This document shows, in pieces, positions 1 to 7,893 of a stretch of DNA of 64,000 nucleotides. The translations under genes were made by a program, and so were the position numbers. Position 1 is the stretch's first letter, and every line of letters starts with the position of its first letter. The notes beneath the pieces are model-generated. The model saw nothing but the letters and a program-made list of their open reading frames with translations. It was not told the origin of the DNA and did not search any database. Source of the stretch: Endozoicomonas sp. G2_2 (GTDB taxonomy: Bacteria; Pseudomonadota; Gammaproteobacteria; Nevskiales; Salinisphaeraceae); the NCBI RefSeq assembly GCF_017744135.1, contig NZ_JAGHQU010000002.1, forward strand, positions 124,001 through 188,000, given 5' to 3'.

Positions 1-122
1 GTCATATCGAGCAGCACATTTTGTACCAGCTGATCCGGGTCGCCCGCCCATCGGTTTTGACTCGCGCGGCCGATATCGAGGATAGCGCGGCGATTACCGC
101 GGCCGGCGGTCGGCCGGCTCAT
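1..122 (-). CDS. possible 5' end of an unidentified gene running off the window start
   Basis: On the minus strand a frame opens with ATG at 122 and stays open to base 1, giving about 40 residues beginning MSRPTAGRGNRR. I recognise no family. It would be divergent from the diguanylate cyclase gene, which suits the gap between them. A competing plus-strand frame is open from base 3 to a TAA at 165-167 and could instead be the tail of an upstream gene. Third-position GC is about the same in both, so the choice is weak. Confidence 0.25.
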   Translation of the reverse strand, partial: MSRPTAGRGNRRAILDIGRASQNRWAGDPDQLVQNVLLDM

Positions 123-383
123 GCATGCCCGCTACGCCTTCGAGCGAATGTGCCTGGGACGGCGTAACCAAAAGAATCATCGACACGCGTTGGCAATCGC
201 CATATAAAAACAGGAAAGATCGCGCGACATCTGAGCGCGGGATCTGGGGAGACGGAGTGAGCATCGAGACGATCCATGCGGAGTTCGCCGGCGCGAGGCC
301 GACGATACGCAAGGCGCTGCGGCAGGCCGGCGCCGAGCGGGCCGGGCTCGTTTCACGGCCAGGTCGTTCAGCGCGCGGGGCGG

Positions 384-1418
384 ATGGGCGTGCTCTCGCT
401 TAAGAATCCCTTCCACGACGCCGAGGTGCGCCCGCACCAGCGCGCGGTTCTGCGCGCGCTGCTGTGGTTCACCTGTTCCGCCGTGCTGCTGTTCGCGGTC
501 ATGCATTTGTACATCGGCGACACCTGGCTCGCGGTCGCGGAGCTGTGTCTGGTCGGCTATGCCGCGCTGTTGTTGTACGTGCTTCAGGAAATGGATCGTC
601 TGCGCACGCGCAGCCTGCTGTTCATCGTGCCGTTCTTCGTGGTCATGATGTATGCGCTGGCGTCACCGGAAAACGGTCTGACCGTTTTCGTCTGGGTACT
701 GCTCGTGCCGCTGCTGTCGCATCTGTTGCTCGGCCGCTGGCAGGGCATGCTGGTGGCGATGGTGTTCATGATGTGCGCCGGCGTGATCTTCGTGTTCAAG
801 TTCGAGATGACCCCCGGCATGCCGGGTCTGATCGAAGTCGTGCACATCAGCCTCTGTGCGATCGCGATCTTCGGGTTTTCCTATGTCTACGAGGTCAGCC
901 GGGAGCGCACCGAAGAAGAACTCCGGCGGCTGGCGCTCGTCGACCCGCTGACCGGGCTGCCCAATCGCACGCGCTTTCGTGACGTGTTCGCCCGCGAACG
1001 CCAAAGATACCTGCGTCACAAGACGCCGCTGTCGCTGCTGGTGGTCGACGTGGATCATTTCAAACGGGTCAACGACACGCTAGGCCACGACGCGGGCGAC
1101 ATGGCGTTGCGGTTCGTGGCGGATATTCTCAGCGGCCGGATTCGCAAGACCGATATCGCCGGGCGTCTTGGCGGCGAGGAATTCGGCATCCTGCTCTCCG
1201 GCGCGGATATCGACTACGCGCGGCCGGTCGCGGTGATGCTGCGCGACCGCGTGCGGTTACGGCCATTTCGCTATCACGGCCAGGATATCGCGCTGTCGGT
1301 GAGCATCGGGATCGCGGAACTCGGCCGCGACGGGCTCGATTTTCGCAGCGTGTTCGCGCACGCCGATCGGCGCCTTTACGAGGCCAAGGCGTCGGGGCGC
1401 AACCGGGTGGTCGGCTGA
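384..1418 (+). CDS. membrane-anchored diguanylate cyclase (GGDEF domain)
   Basis: Makes cyclic di-GMP from two GTP at the inner membrane. From the ATG at 384 the product is about 344 residues. The first 170 residues carry about six hydrophobic membrane segments, a layout typical of membrane-sensor diguanylate cyclases. The GGDEF domain follows, opening with the usual DPLTGLPNR motif at about 187. The active site is GGEEF at 263-267, a catalytically competent variant. RKTD at 254-257 sits exactly five residues before it and matches the RxxD inhibitory site, so product feedback is expected. The frame is open further upstream to an ATG at 276, but those residues are arginine-rich and unlike the family, so 384 is preferred. 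The signal sensed cannot be told. Confidence 0.88.
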   Translation: MGVLSLKNPFHDAEVRPHQRAVLRALLWFTCSAVLLFAVMHLYIGDTWLAVAELCLVGYAALLLYVLQEMDRLRTRSLLFIVPFFVVMMYALASPENGLTVFVWVLLVPLLSHLLLGRWQGMLVAMVFMMCAGVIFVFKFEMTPGMPGLIEVVHISLCAIAIFGFSYVYEVSRERTEEELRRLALVDPLTGLPNRTRFRDVFARERQRYLRHKTPLSLLVVDVDHFKRVNDTLGHDAGDMALRFVADILSGRIRKTDIAGRLGGEEFGILLSGADIDYARPVAVMLRDRVRLRPFRYHGQDIALSVSIGIAELGRDGLDFRSVFAHADRRLYEAKASGRNRVVG

Positions 1419-1439
1419 TTGCGGCCGATACTCGGCGCG

Positions 1440-1805
1440 CTATTCGAGCGCTTCGTAGCACTCCGGGTGAAAACGCGGCGTGCAGATCGCGTGAAAAACC
1501 AGATCCTGGTCGCCGATGTTTCGTATGCGCTGGCGTACGCCAGCCGGGATGAGCACCACGTCGCCCGGGCCGACCGCCGCCGGTGGGCGGTCGCCGACTT
1601 CGACTTCGCCGCGGCCGCGCGTGATCAGATAACGCTCGACCGTGCCGCGCAGGCGATGCCAGGCGGTGGTGCCGCCGACCGCGACGCGCGCCCGGGCGAT
1701 GGACACGGCCGGATCGGCCTCGTGGTTCGAGATTTCCAGAATCGCGCAGCGTTCGGCGGTGTCGAACTCGCTGCAAGCCGCTTCGTATCGCACTTGCGGG
1801 CGCAT
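1440..1805 (-). CDS. small cupin-domain protein
   Basis: A 121-residue single-domain cupin. The middle of the protein has the cupin pattern: a Trp-His pair (AWHRL, about residue 48), then ITRGRGEVEVG, a proline-containing turn and VVLIPAGVRQRI, the second motif. Small cupins of this kind bind a metal or small ligand. Several sit beside amino-acid or sugar genes as enzymes or sensors, but the substrate cannot be read from sequence. It is transcribed away from the glycine-riboswitch unit, sharing the intergenic region that holds a 12-base inverted repeat. It is convergent with the diguanylate cyclase gene, with about 20 bases between the stops. Confidence 0.75.
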   Translation of the reverse strand: MRPQVRYEAACSEFDTAERCAILEISNHEADPAVSIARARVAVGGTTAWHRLRGTVERYLITRGRGEVEVGDRPPAAVGPGDVVLIPAGVRQRIRNIGDQDLVFHAICTPRFHPECYEALE

Positions 1806-1836
1806 GCGGACCTCATCAAACGTGATATTCTTGCGT

Positions 1837-1870
1837 CTCGATCGCCGCGACAGGGTTTGCGGCGATCGAG
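1837..1870. repeat. perfect 12-base inverted repeat between the cupin gene and the riboswitch
   Basis: CTCGATCGCCGC at 1837-1848 is repeated as its exact reverse complement at 1859-1870, with a 10-base loop. It lies 32 bases upstream of the cupin ATG and about 47 bases before the riboswitch. No T-tract follows on either strand, so it is not a standard terminator. It could be an operator for divergent promoters or an RNA hairpin in the cupin leader. Confidence 0.6.
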
Positions 1871-1916
1871 GCTCACAACTTCATGTGACCACGGTACACA
1901 AAACAGCGCGTGATAT

Positions 1917-2101
1917 CGGGAGAGACCGGCCAGTCGGCCGGCGCCGAAGGAGCAACCGCCCCGGAAACTCTCAGGCATCAGGGACCGGTATCACCCCATA
2001 TTCCGAAGAGCTGCCGATGCATTCGTCCATCGGCGCACCGAAGGAGCAAGCGGTACGGCCTGGCGGTACCGCGAATCTCTCAGGTCCAGAAACGGAGGGG
2101 C
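1917..2101 (+). promoter_or_regulatory. tandem glycine riboswitch
   Basis: Two glycine aptamers in series. The first (about 1917-1988) has GGGAGAGACCG, then GCCGAAGGAGCAA, then ACTCTCAGGCA and GGGACCG. The second (about 2010-2101) has CACCGAAGGAGCAA, then ATCTCTCAGGTCCAGA and a closing ACGGAGGGG. These are the conserved elements of the glycine riboswitch family, which is often tandem and usually switches expression on when glycine is high. It ends about 57 bases before the ATG of the DadA-like gene. No separate intrinsic terminator is evident downstream, so control may be at translation. Confidence 0.93.
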
Positions 2102-2158
2102 ATTCCCTGCCCACGAATTGCAGGGACTCGAAAGCTCGACGTTATCGGATAGAGAGTC

Positions 2159-3400
2159 ATGAACCAGATTGCAGTCATTGGCGGTGGCATCACGGGCGTC
2201 ACCACGGCCTACGCGCTGATCACGCGGGGTCACGATGTCACCCTCTACGATCGCAACCGCTACGCCGCGATGGAGACATCGTTCGCGAACGGCGGCCAGT
2301 TGTCGGCCTCGAACGCGGAGGTGTGGAACCACTGGCCGATGATCTTCAAGGGGTTGAAGTGGATGCTGCGCAACGACGCGCCGCTGCTGGTCAACCCCAA
2401 GCCCTCCTGGCACAAGCTGTCGTGGTTCTTCGAGTTCATGGCGGCCATCCCGCAGTACGAGAAGAACACGACCGAGACCGCGCGCATGGCGATCGAGGCG
2501 CGCGATTACCTGTTCTCCTGGGCCGAGCGCGAAAACGTGGATTTCGACGTGAAGCGCAAGGGCATTCTGCACATCTACCGCAACCGAGCCGGCTACCGGC
2601 ACGCCGAGAAGGTATCGCGGCTGCTTGCCGCGGGCGGGCTCGAGCGCCAGCCGGTCACGCCGGAAGAGATGCGCGCCATCGAACCGACGCTTGCCGGTAA
2701 TTATTACGGCGGTTTCTTCACCGAAAGCGATTCGACCGGCGATATTCACAAATTCACCAACGGCCTGGCCGCAGCGGCGGAGCGTCACGGCGCGCGGTTT
2801 CGCTACAACCATTCGGTGGAAAGCGTGCGCTCGGACGGTCGGCGCATTCATATCGCCGCCTACGAAAACGATCTACCAGAAGATCGGCATGCCGCAACCT
2901 TCGACCAGGTGGTGGTCTGTGCCGGCACGGGCAGCCGCCATATCGCCGCGCAGCTCGGCGATCGCGTGAACGTCTACCCGGTGAAGGGATATTCCATCAC
3001 CGTGGATCTCGAGGACGAGGCCTCGCGGTCGGCCGCGCCGGAAGTCAGCCTGCTCGACGACGAGACCAAGCTGGTGAGCAGCCGGCTGGGGCCCGACCGT
3101 TTCCGGGTAGCGGGCACGGCAGAGTTCAACGGCTTCAACCGCGATATACGCGCCGACCGTATCGAACCGCTGGTCGACTGGGTCAACCAGTGTTTCCCGG
3201 GGGTGAGTACGCGCCACGTGGTGCCCTGGGCGGGCCTGCGGCCGATGATGCCGAACATGATGCCCAAGGTGGGCCGCGGCCGCGCGCCGAACGTGTTCTA
3301 CAACACCGGCCACGGACACCTGGGCTGGACGCTGTCGGCGCTGACGGCAGACACCATTGCCAACGTGATCGACCCGCAACCGGTCGATACCGCGCGCTAG
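2159..3400 (+). CDS. dadA: FAD-dependent D-amino-acid dehydrogenase (DadA-like), glycine-riboswitch controlled
   Basis: Oxidative deamination of D-amino acids or glycine to the oxo acid, ammonia and reduced FAD, with electrons passed to the respiratory chain at the inner membrane. The 413-residue length is that of the DadA family. The N terminus has the dinucleotide-binding fold with IGGGITG (residues 7-13) and an acidic residue at the end of the second strand. The C terminus has the DAO-family stretch HVVPWAGLRPMMPNMMP and GHGHLGWT. The glycine riboswitch in its leader suggests that glycine is the inducer and perhaps the substrate, so glycine oxidation is as plausible as D-alanine catabolism. 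No alanine racemase lies beside it. The stop overlaps the convergent lipase-like gene by four bases. Confidence 0.88.
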   Translation: MNQIAVIGGGITGVTTAYALITRGHDVTLYDRNRYAAMETSFANGGQLSASNAEVWNHWPMIFKGLKWMLRNDAPLLVNPKPSWHKLSWFFEFMAAIPQYEKNTTETARMAIEARDYLFSWAERENVDFDVKRKGILHIYRNRAGYRHAEKVSRLLAAGGLERQPVTPEEMRAIEPTLAGNYYGGFFTESDSTGDIHKFTNGLAAAAERHGARFRYNHSVESVRSDGRRIHIAAYENDLPEDRHAATFDQVVVCAGTGSRHIAAQLGDRVNVYPVKGYSITVDLEDEASRSAAPEVSLLDDETKLVSSRLGPDRFRVAGTAEFNGFNRDIRADRIEPLVDWVNQCFPGVSTRHVVPWAGLRPMMPNMMPKVGRGRAPNVFYNTGHGHLGWTLSALTADTIANVIDPQPVDTAR

Positions 3401-4968
3401 CCGTTCCACGGACTCGCGCTGATCTGCAGGCGCCCCGAGAAGCCGGGCGCCGGCGGATTGGCACTCTGCCTGTCGAAACCCAGCACAATCTCGAAATGAA
3501 GCGAACCGTCCGCGGCGATTGTCAGGTCGTCGCCAGCGATTTTCTTCGGCGCGCGCCGCGGGGCATGCCGCGACGCCAGTCCGTAGCTGATCGATAACGG
3601 TGTCTGGCGGGGGCGTATTTCGAAGGTGAGCGTCTCGTCGAAGATGTAGTCGCCCGGATAGTGCTCGTCGAACCAGAAGGCGTTGTCGATCTCGTAGGCG
3701 GGGACCTGAATCGCGAGGCGCAGCTGAAAGGCCAGCGCGCGGTCGTGGCTTTCCGGCATTTTCGCGCCCTCATGCAGATAGCCGGTAAACAGGTAGAGCG
3801 GATCGTGCCCGTGCACCAGTTCATCGTAGTTCTTCATCAGCGCCGAACTCTGATCGAAACGCCGCTGGTGTAGGAAATAGCGGGCACCGCGTACCGCGGC
3901 CTCGGTTTCGATGTAGTAGGCCGCATTCACCCGGTGGCGACCCGTGGCGCCGCCCACGGCTTTCTCGATGGCCGGGGGCAGGGTGATCGCATCGATGACG
4001 AGTCTGGCGTCGACGCGAAACTGGCCGAACAGGAATCGCCGCAGGTTCTGGTATCCCTCTTCGCTGTTGACCAGCCCGTAGGCGCCGCTATGGCTGCGAT
4101 GCACGAACGCGCGCGGCGCGCCGCTCACCGCGGCGTTGCCGATCATCACCAGGCCGTCACTCATTGGCCCGGTGCCCTTGCGCGCAAGGCCGAAGAAAGC
4201 CGTGTAATCGTTGTAGTTCGTGCCGATGCAGCAGAAAAAGCGCTCGGGCGGGAAGTGGCCGTCGAGCGTATCGACACGTGCAGGCTGGCCGTCGATGGCC
4301 AGATACCGGGCCATGTCGCCGCGGTTGAAGGTATCGGCTTCGAGCGCGCGGGTCAGACCCAGGTCGGGCACGTTGAGCCCGCGAATATCGATGCCGTTGT
4401 GCGGCGTGCCATAGGTGAAGACCTTGTCGACTAGGCTGGCGCCCGGCAGGCCGAGCTGCGCGTCGAGCGCCTTGTCGCCGCTGCCGTGAATGCACACGTT
4501 CTGCAGGTAGCAGCGGCTGATCAGCCCGCCCATGGAGTGGGCCACGAGATAGACCTGGAATTGCTCGCGCGCCTGCGGATCGTCGCCGCAGACCTTGTCG
4601 CGCACGCTCAGAATGAAACGCCGCAAGTCGGTGGCGAATACCACCATCTGTCGCCGTTTGCCGTCGCCCAAATCGTTGGACGACGGCTCGTAGTAACGAA
4701 AGATCCAGACGCTGCGCGCCGGCGCTGCGCCCTTGACGTAGTCGCCGTCGCGGTAGGTGTCGATATAGTCTTCATCCTTCATCAGCCGCAGCAGCGGCGA
4801 TTCGAAGATGAAGCGATTGATCTTGCCGTCATGGTCCTGGCGGCTTTTGGTCGCCCCCAGATTGAAGCCCATGTAGGGCGTGGCGACGGTGTCTTCGATC
4901 TCGCCGTCCGTGGCCGCATAGCCCCGCACGTAGATGATCGGAAAATAGGGCGGCTCGACGGTCGGCAT
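3397..4968 (-). CDS. alpha/beta-hydrolase, lipase/esterase-like
   Basis: About 523 residues from the ATG at 4968, which has GGGGAG at a good distance upstream; the frame is open further to 5052 without comparable support. The N-terminal half is an alpha/beta-hydrolase: an early IIYVRGY strand, then the nucleophile elbow AHSMGG (serine flanked by glycine and methionine), then TYGTPHNGIDIRG, a motif shared with triacylglycerol lipases and PGAP1-like esterases. The C-terminal 200 residues look like a beta-rich extension of unknown role. I see no clear signal peptide, so it is probably cytoplasmic. The substrate is not known. It is convergent with, and overlaps by four bases, the DadA-like gene. 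Confidence 0.75.
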   Translation of the reverse strand: MPTVEPPYFPIIYVRGYAATDGEIEDTVATPYMGFNLGATKSRQDHDGKINRFIFESPLLRLMKDEDYIDTYRDGDYVKGAAPARSVWIFRYYEPSSNDLGDGKRRQMVVFATDLRRFILSVRDKVCGDDPQAREQFQVYLVAHSMGGLISRCYLQNVCIHGSGDKALDAQLGLPGASLVDKVFTYGTPHNGIDIRGLNVPDLGLTRALEADTFNRGDMARYLAIDGQPARVDTLDGHFPPERFFCCIGTNYNDYTAFFGLARKGTGPMSDGLVMIGNAAVSGAPRAFVHRSHSGAYGLVNSEEGYQNLRRFLFGQFRVDARLVIDAITLPPAIEKAVGGATGRHRVNAAYYIETEAAVRGARYFLHQRRFDQSSALMKNYDELVHGHDPLYLFTGYLHEGAKMPESHDRALAFQLRLAIQVPAYEIDNAFWFDEHYPGDYIFDETLTFEIRPRQTPLSISYGLASRHAPRRAPKKIAGDDLTIAADGSLHFEIVLGFDRQSANPPAPGFSGRLQISASPWNG

Positions 4969-5234
4969 GCGCGGCTCCCCAAGGCTTCGCCGGGCGTGCG
5001 TGGTGCGCGACCGTGCGATGGCGGCATTCATCCCCTGCGGTTTAATTAGCACCGGCGTTGCGATCGCGCAATTGGTTCGTGGCGACGCCCGTGTGGCGGG
5101 ATCGTGAAATTCTTCGCGTGGGCGTGCGTGTTGCGCACTGCTGTCCTGCCGATACGCGTTAGAATATGCGCCCGCGCCGTTCGGCGCGGTAGTTCCCCGG
5201 GCGCACGTTGGCGCCCCGCGCTCGCAGGCAACGC

Positions 5235-7034
5235 ATGGCCGCCTCTCCCCAAGACGATTCCAACCCGGTCGCTTTCCGCGACCTGGGCCTTTCCGACGCC
5301 GTGATGGCCGGTCTGTCGGAGGTTGGCTATGAAACGCCGTCGCCGATCCAGGCCGCGACGATCCCGCCGCTGCTCGCGGGGCGCGATGTGCTCGGCCAGG
5401 CCCAGACCGGTACCGGCAAGACCGCGGCGTTCGCGCTACCCATTCTGTCGCGCCTGCGCAGCGGTGGCCGCGGACAGGGGCCGCAGGCGCTCGTGCTAAC
5501 GCCCACGCGCGAGCTGACGATCCAGGTCGCGGAAGCCTTTCAGCGCTATGCCAGCCATGTGGACGGATTCACCGTGCTGCCGATCTACGGCGGCCAGAGC
5601 TATGGCCCACAGTTGTCCGCGCTCAAGCGCGGTGTCGATGTGGTGGTCGGCACGCCCGGCCGTGTGATGGATCACATCAAGCGCGGCACGCTGCGGCTCG
5701 GGAACCTGGGCTGGATGGTGCTCGACGAAGCCGACGAAATGCTGCGCATGGGGTTCATCGACGACGTCGAATGGATTTTCGAACAGACGCCGGCCGAACG
5801 TCAGGTGGCGCTGTTTTCGGCGACCATGCCGTCGGCGATCCGGCGCATCGCGAAGACGCATCTCAAGGCGCCACAGGAAGTCACCATTCAGGCGAAGACC
5901 ACGACCGCGGTCAACATCCGCCAGCGCTACTGGATCGTCGGCGGCGGCACCAGCAAGCTCGACGCGCTTACGCGGCTGCTCGAGGCCGAGCCTTTCGACG
6001 CGATGATCGTATTCGCGCGCACCAAGAAGGCGACCGATGAACTTGCCGAACGGCTGTCCGCGCGCGGCCATGCCTGTGCTGCGCTCAACGGCGATATCGC
6101 CCAAACCCAGCGCGAGCGCACCGTCGCGCGCCTGAAGAACCGCCAGCTCGATATCCTGGTGGCCACCGACGTGGCGGCCCGCGGCCTGGACGTCGAGCGA
6201 ATCAGCCACGTCATCAATTTTGATATTCCGCACGACACCGAGTCGTATGTGCATCGCATCGGCCGGACCGGTCGCGCCGGGCGCGAGGGCGACGCCATCC
6301 TGTTCGTGACGATGCGCGAAAAGCGGCTGTTCAAGGCCATCGAGCGCGCCACGCGCCAGTCGATCGAGCCGATGGATCTGCCCAGCGTGGCCGAAGTCAA
6401 CGAGCAGCGGGTCGCGCGTTTCAAGCAGCGCATCACCGACACATTGAACAGCGCGGAGCTCGATACGTTCCGGCGGCTGATCGATGAATACCGCGCGGAG
6501 CAGAACGTCGAGCTCGAAGAGCTCGCGCCGGTGCTCGCCTATATGGCGCAGGGCGACGAGCCGTTGATGCTCGACACGTCGAAGAAAAAGCCATCGAGCG
6601 CGGCCGCCGGCCCCTCTACGGACAAGGCGGCGGGCCGAAACGCTGCGTTCACGGACGGCGATCTGGAAACCTTCCGGATCGAGGTCGGGCGCGCGCACGG
6701 TGTCGAGCCGCGCAATATCGTCGGCGCGATCGCCAACGAGGCCGGCGTGGACAGCAAGCATATCGGGCGTATCGATATTCGCGACGAATTCAGCCTGGTG
6801 GATCTGCCCAAGGGCATGCCGAAGGAGATCTTCGAGCATCTGAAAACGGTCTGGGTGGCCAATCGACAGCTGGCCATCAGCCGCGATCAAGGCGCGCCGC
6901 CGGCGCCGCCCGCCGGGCGTCGGAAGAAACCGAAAACGCCGAAGACGAAAAAACCGGTAAAGAGCAAGGCAGGCAAGGCCAAGCCCAAATCGAAGCGGAA
7001 AGCCGGAAAGCAACCGGCCGGCGGGGCAGGCTGA
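5235..7034 (+). CDS. deaD: DEAD-box ATP-dependent RNA helicase, DeaD/CsdA type
   Basis: Unwinds RNA duplexes using ATP; DeaD proteins act in ribosome assembly and cold-time mRNA decay. About 599 residues from ATG 5235. Motifs in order: the Q motif (FRDLGLS...TPSPIQ), AQTGTGKT Walker A, PTRELTIQ, the DEAD box in VLDEADEML, SAT, VATDVAARGLD and HRIGRTGRAGREG. After the helicase core there is a DbpA-type RNA-binding domain (about 470-550), then a tail rich in lysine and proline. That architecture is the CsdA/DeaD form, not the short RhlB or RhlE. The upstream spacer carries a TAGAAT (5160-5165) that may be its -10 box, but no convincing -35 stands with it. Confidence 0.93.
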   Translation: MAASPQDDSNPVAFRDLGLSDAVMAGLSEVGYETPSPIQAATIPPLLAGRDVLGQAQTGTGKTAAFALPILSRLRSGGRGQGPQALVLTPTRELTIQVAEAFQRYASHVDGFTVLPIYGGQSYGPQLSALKRGVDVVVGTPGRVMDHIKRGTLRLGNLGWMVLDEADEMLRMGFIDDVEWIFEQTPAERQVALFSATMPSAIRRIAKTHLKAPQEVTIQAKTTTAVNIRQRYWIVGGGTSKLDALTRLLEAEPFDAMIVFARTKKATDELAERLSARGHACAALNGDIAQTQRERTVARLKNRQLDILVATDVAARGLDVERISHVINFDIPHDTESYVHRIGRTGRAGREGDAILFVTMREKRLFKAIERATRQSIEPMDLPSVAEVNEQRVARFKQRITDTLNSAELDTFRRLIDEYRAEQNVELEELAPVLAYMAQGDEPLMLDTSKKKPSSAAAGPSTDKAAGRNAAFTDGDLETFRIEVGRAHGVEPRNIVGAIANEAGVDSKHIGRIDIRDEFSLVDLPKGMPKEIFEHLKTVWVANRQLAISRDQGAPPAPPAGRRKKPKTPKTKKPVKSKAGKAKPKSKRKAGKQPAGGAG

Positions 7035-7178
7035 CCGCGTTTCCTTTCTCGCTCGTATCGGGATGCCCGCCCGGACATAACGCCTGGCGATGTTGTCTGG
7101 CGGCGGTTGTACAGCGCGGCCGGGCGCCCCATGCTTCCGGCATCTTCACGGATTGCCAGACCGCGAACGGAGCATAGC

Positions 7179-7475
7179 GTGACCGCCGACTCGAACCATC
7201 TCTCTGCAACCCATATCGATATCGGCGGGGTGGCCCTGCCACGCGACGAGCTTGTCGAGGTGCTGCCGGATATCGCGCGATTCGAACAGCACTTGCCCGA
7301 CGCGCTTGCTGTCGACAAGGCCATGCGCGAAGGCGATGGATCGGTCCCCGATTATGTGCGCGCCTGGCCTCAGCCGCGTATCGAGGCCGTGGTGACCACG
7401 CTCAAGGAAATCGGCAGCCTGCGCGAGCAGGCCGGCGAGCAGATCAAGGCGCATCGCCAGAAATCCGATCGTTGA
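7179..7475 (+). CDS. conserved-looking small hypothetical protein
   Basis: About 98 residues from GTG 7179, which has GGAG at 7169-7172 upstream. The product is soluble, acidic in the middle and helical at the end (VVTTLKEIGSLREQAGEQIKAH). I recognise no family, catalytic motif or membrane segment. The gene stands alone about 145 bases after the helicase gene. Codon use is like its neighbours, which supports real coding. Confidence 0.6.
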   Translation: MTADSNHLSATHIDIGGVALPRDELVEVLPDIARFEQHLPDALAVDKAMREGDGSVPDYVRAWPQPRIEAVVTTLKEIGSLREQAGEQIKAHRQKSDR

Positions 7476-7893
7476 AGCGAAACCCGCGAGGCCCACTCGA
7501 CTCGTCGGTTCTCGGAACGCAGAGTTCCAGAAATGATACCCCTGGATACAAAGCGGCAAAATCGGTTATAGCCAAGTAAGTTATAGGTGCTGCTGCACAA
7601 ATAGCCCGTTTGCGCTTTTGCCGCCGAGGTTGGCAAAAGCACACTTAACGCGATATTTGCCGGCCAGATAAGGGGCGACCGTTTGGTGTAATCGCTAGCC
7701 GCGCCGTCGAAAATTCAAGAATCCGTTGTGAAAAACTTCCCCGAAGGCATGGTTTGATCTGGATTATCGTCATGGGCAAGGCGCGAATCGCGCGCAAGCC
7801 CGCGAACGATAACAGCACCGGACGATACCGGCGCGTAATGCGAGGGGATAGAATCCATTGCGGCGTAATGGATCGTGCCCGGAGGACCGCGGT
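7476..7893. other. intergenic region, AT-richer, with hairpin and promoter-like box
   Basis: About 418 bases with no supported gene. It holds an inverted repeat at 7611-7643 and a TAGAAT at 7849-7854 that may be the -10 box for the downstream LOV-GGDEF-EAL gene. The stretch around 7587-7600 (GGTGCTGCTGCACAAATAG) vaguely resembles insertion-sequence ends, but no transposase or paired end is visible. Confidence 0.5.
7611..7643. repeat. inverted repeat with 9-base perfect arms
   Basis: GCTTTTGCC at 7614-7622 pairs with GGCAAAAGC at 7632-7640 around a 9-base loop. Two more pairs follow past a single mismatch. There is no T-run after the right arm on the plus strand, so termination of the upstream small gene is uncertain. 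Confidence 0.5.

Noticed and set aside
3-167. Plus-strand frame open from the window start to TAA at 165-167, possibly the tail of an upstream gene
   Set aside because: No recognisable motif, and a minus-strand frame is equally good by codon use; one cannot be chosen over the other with confidence.
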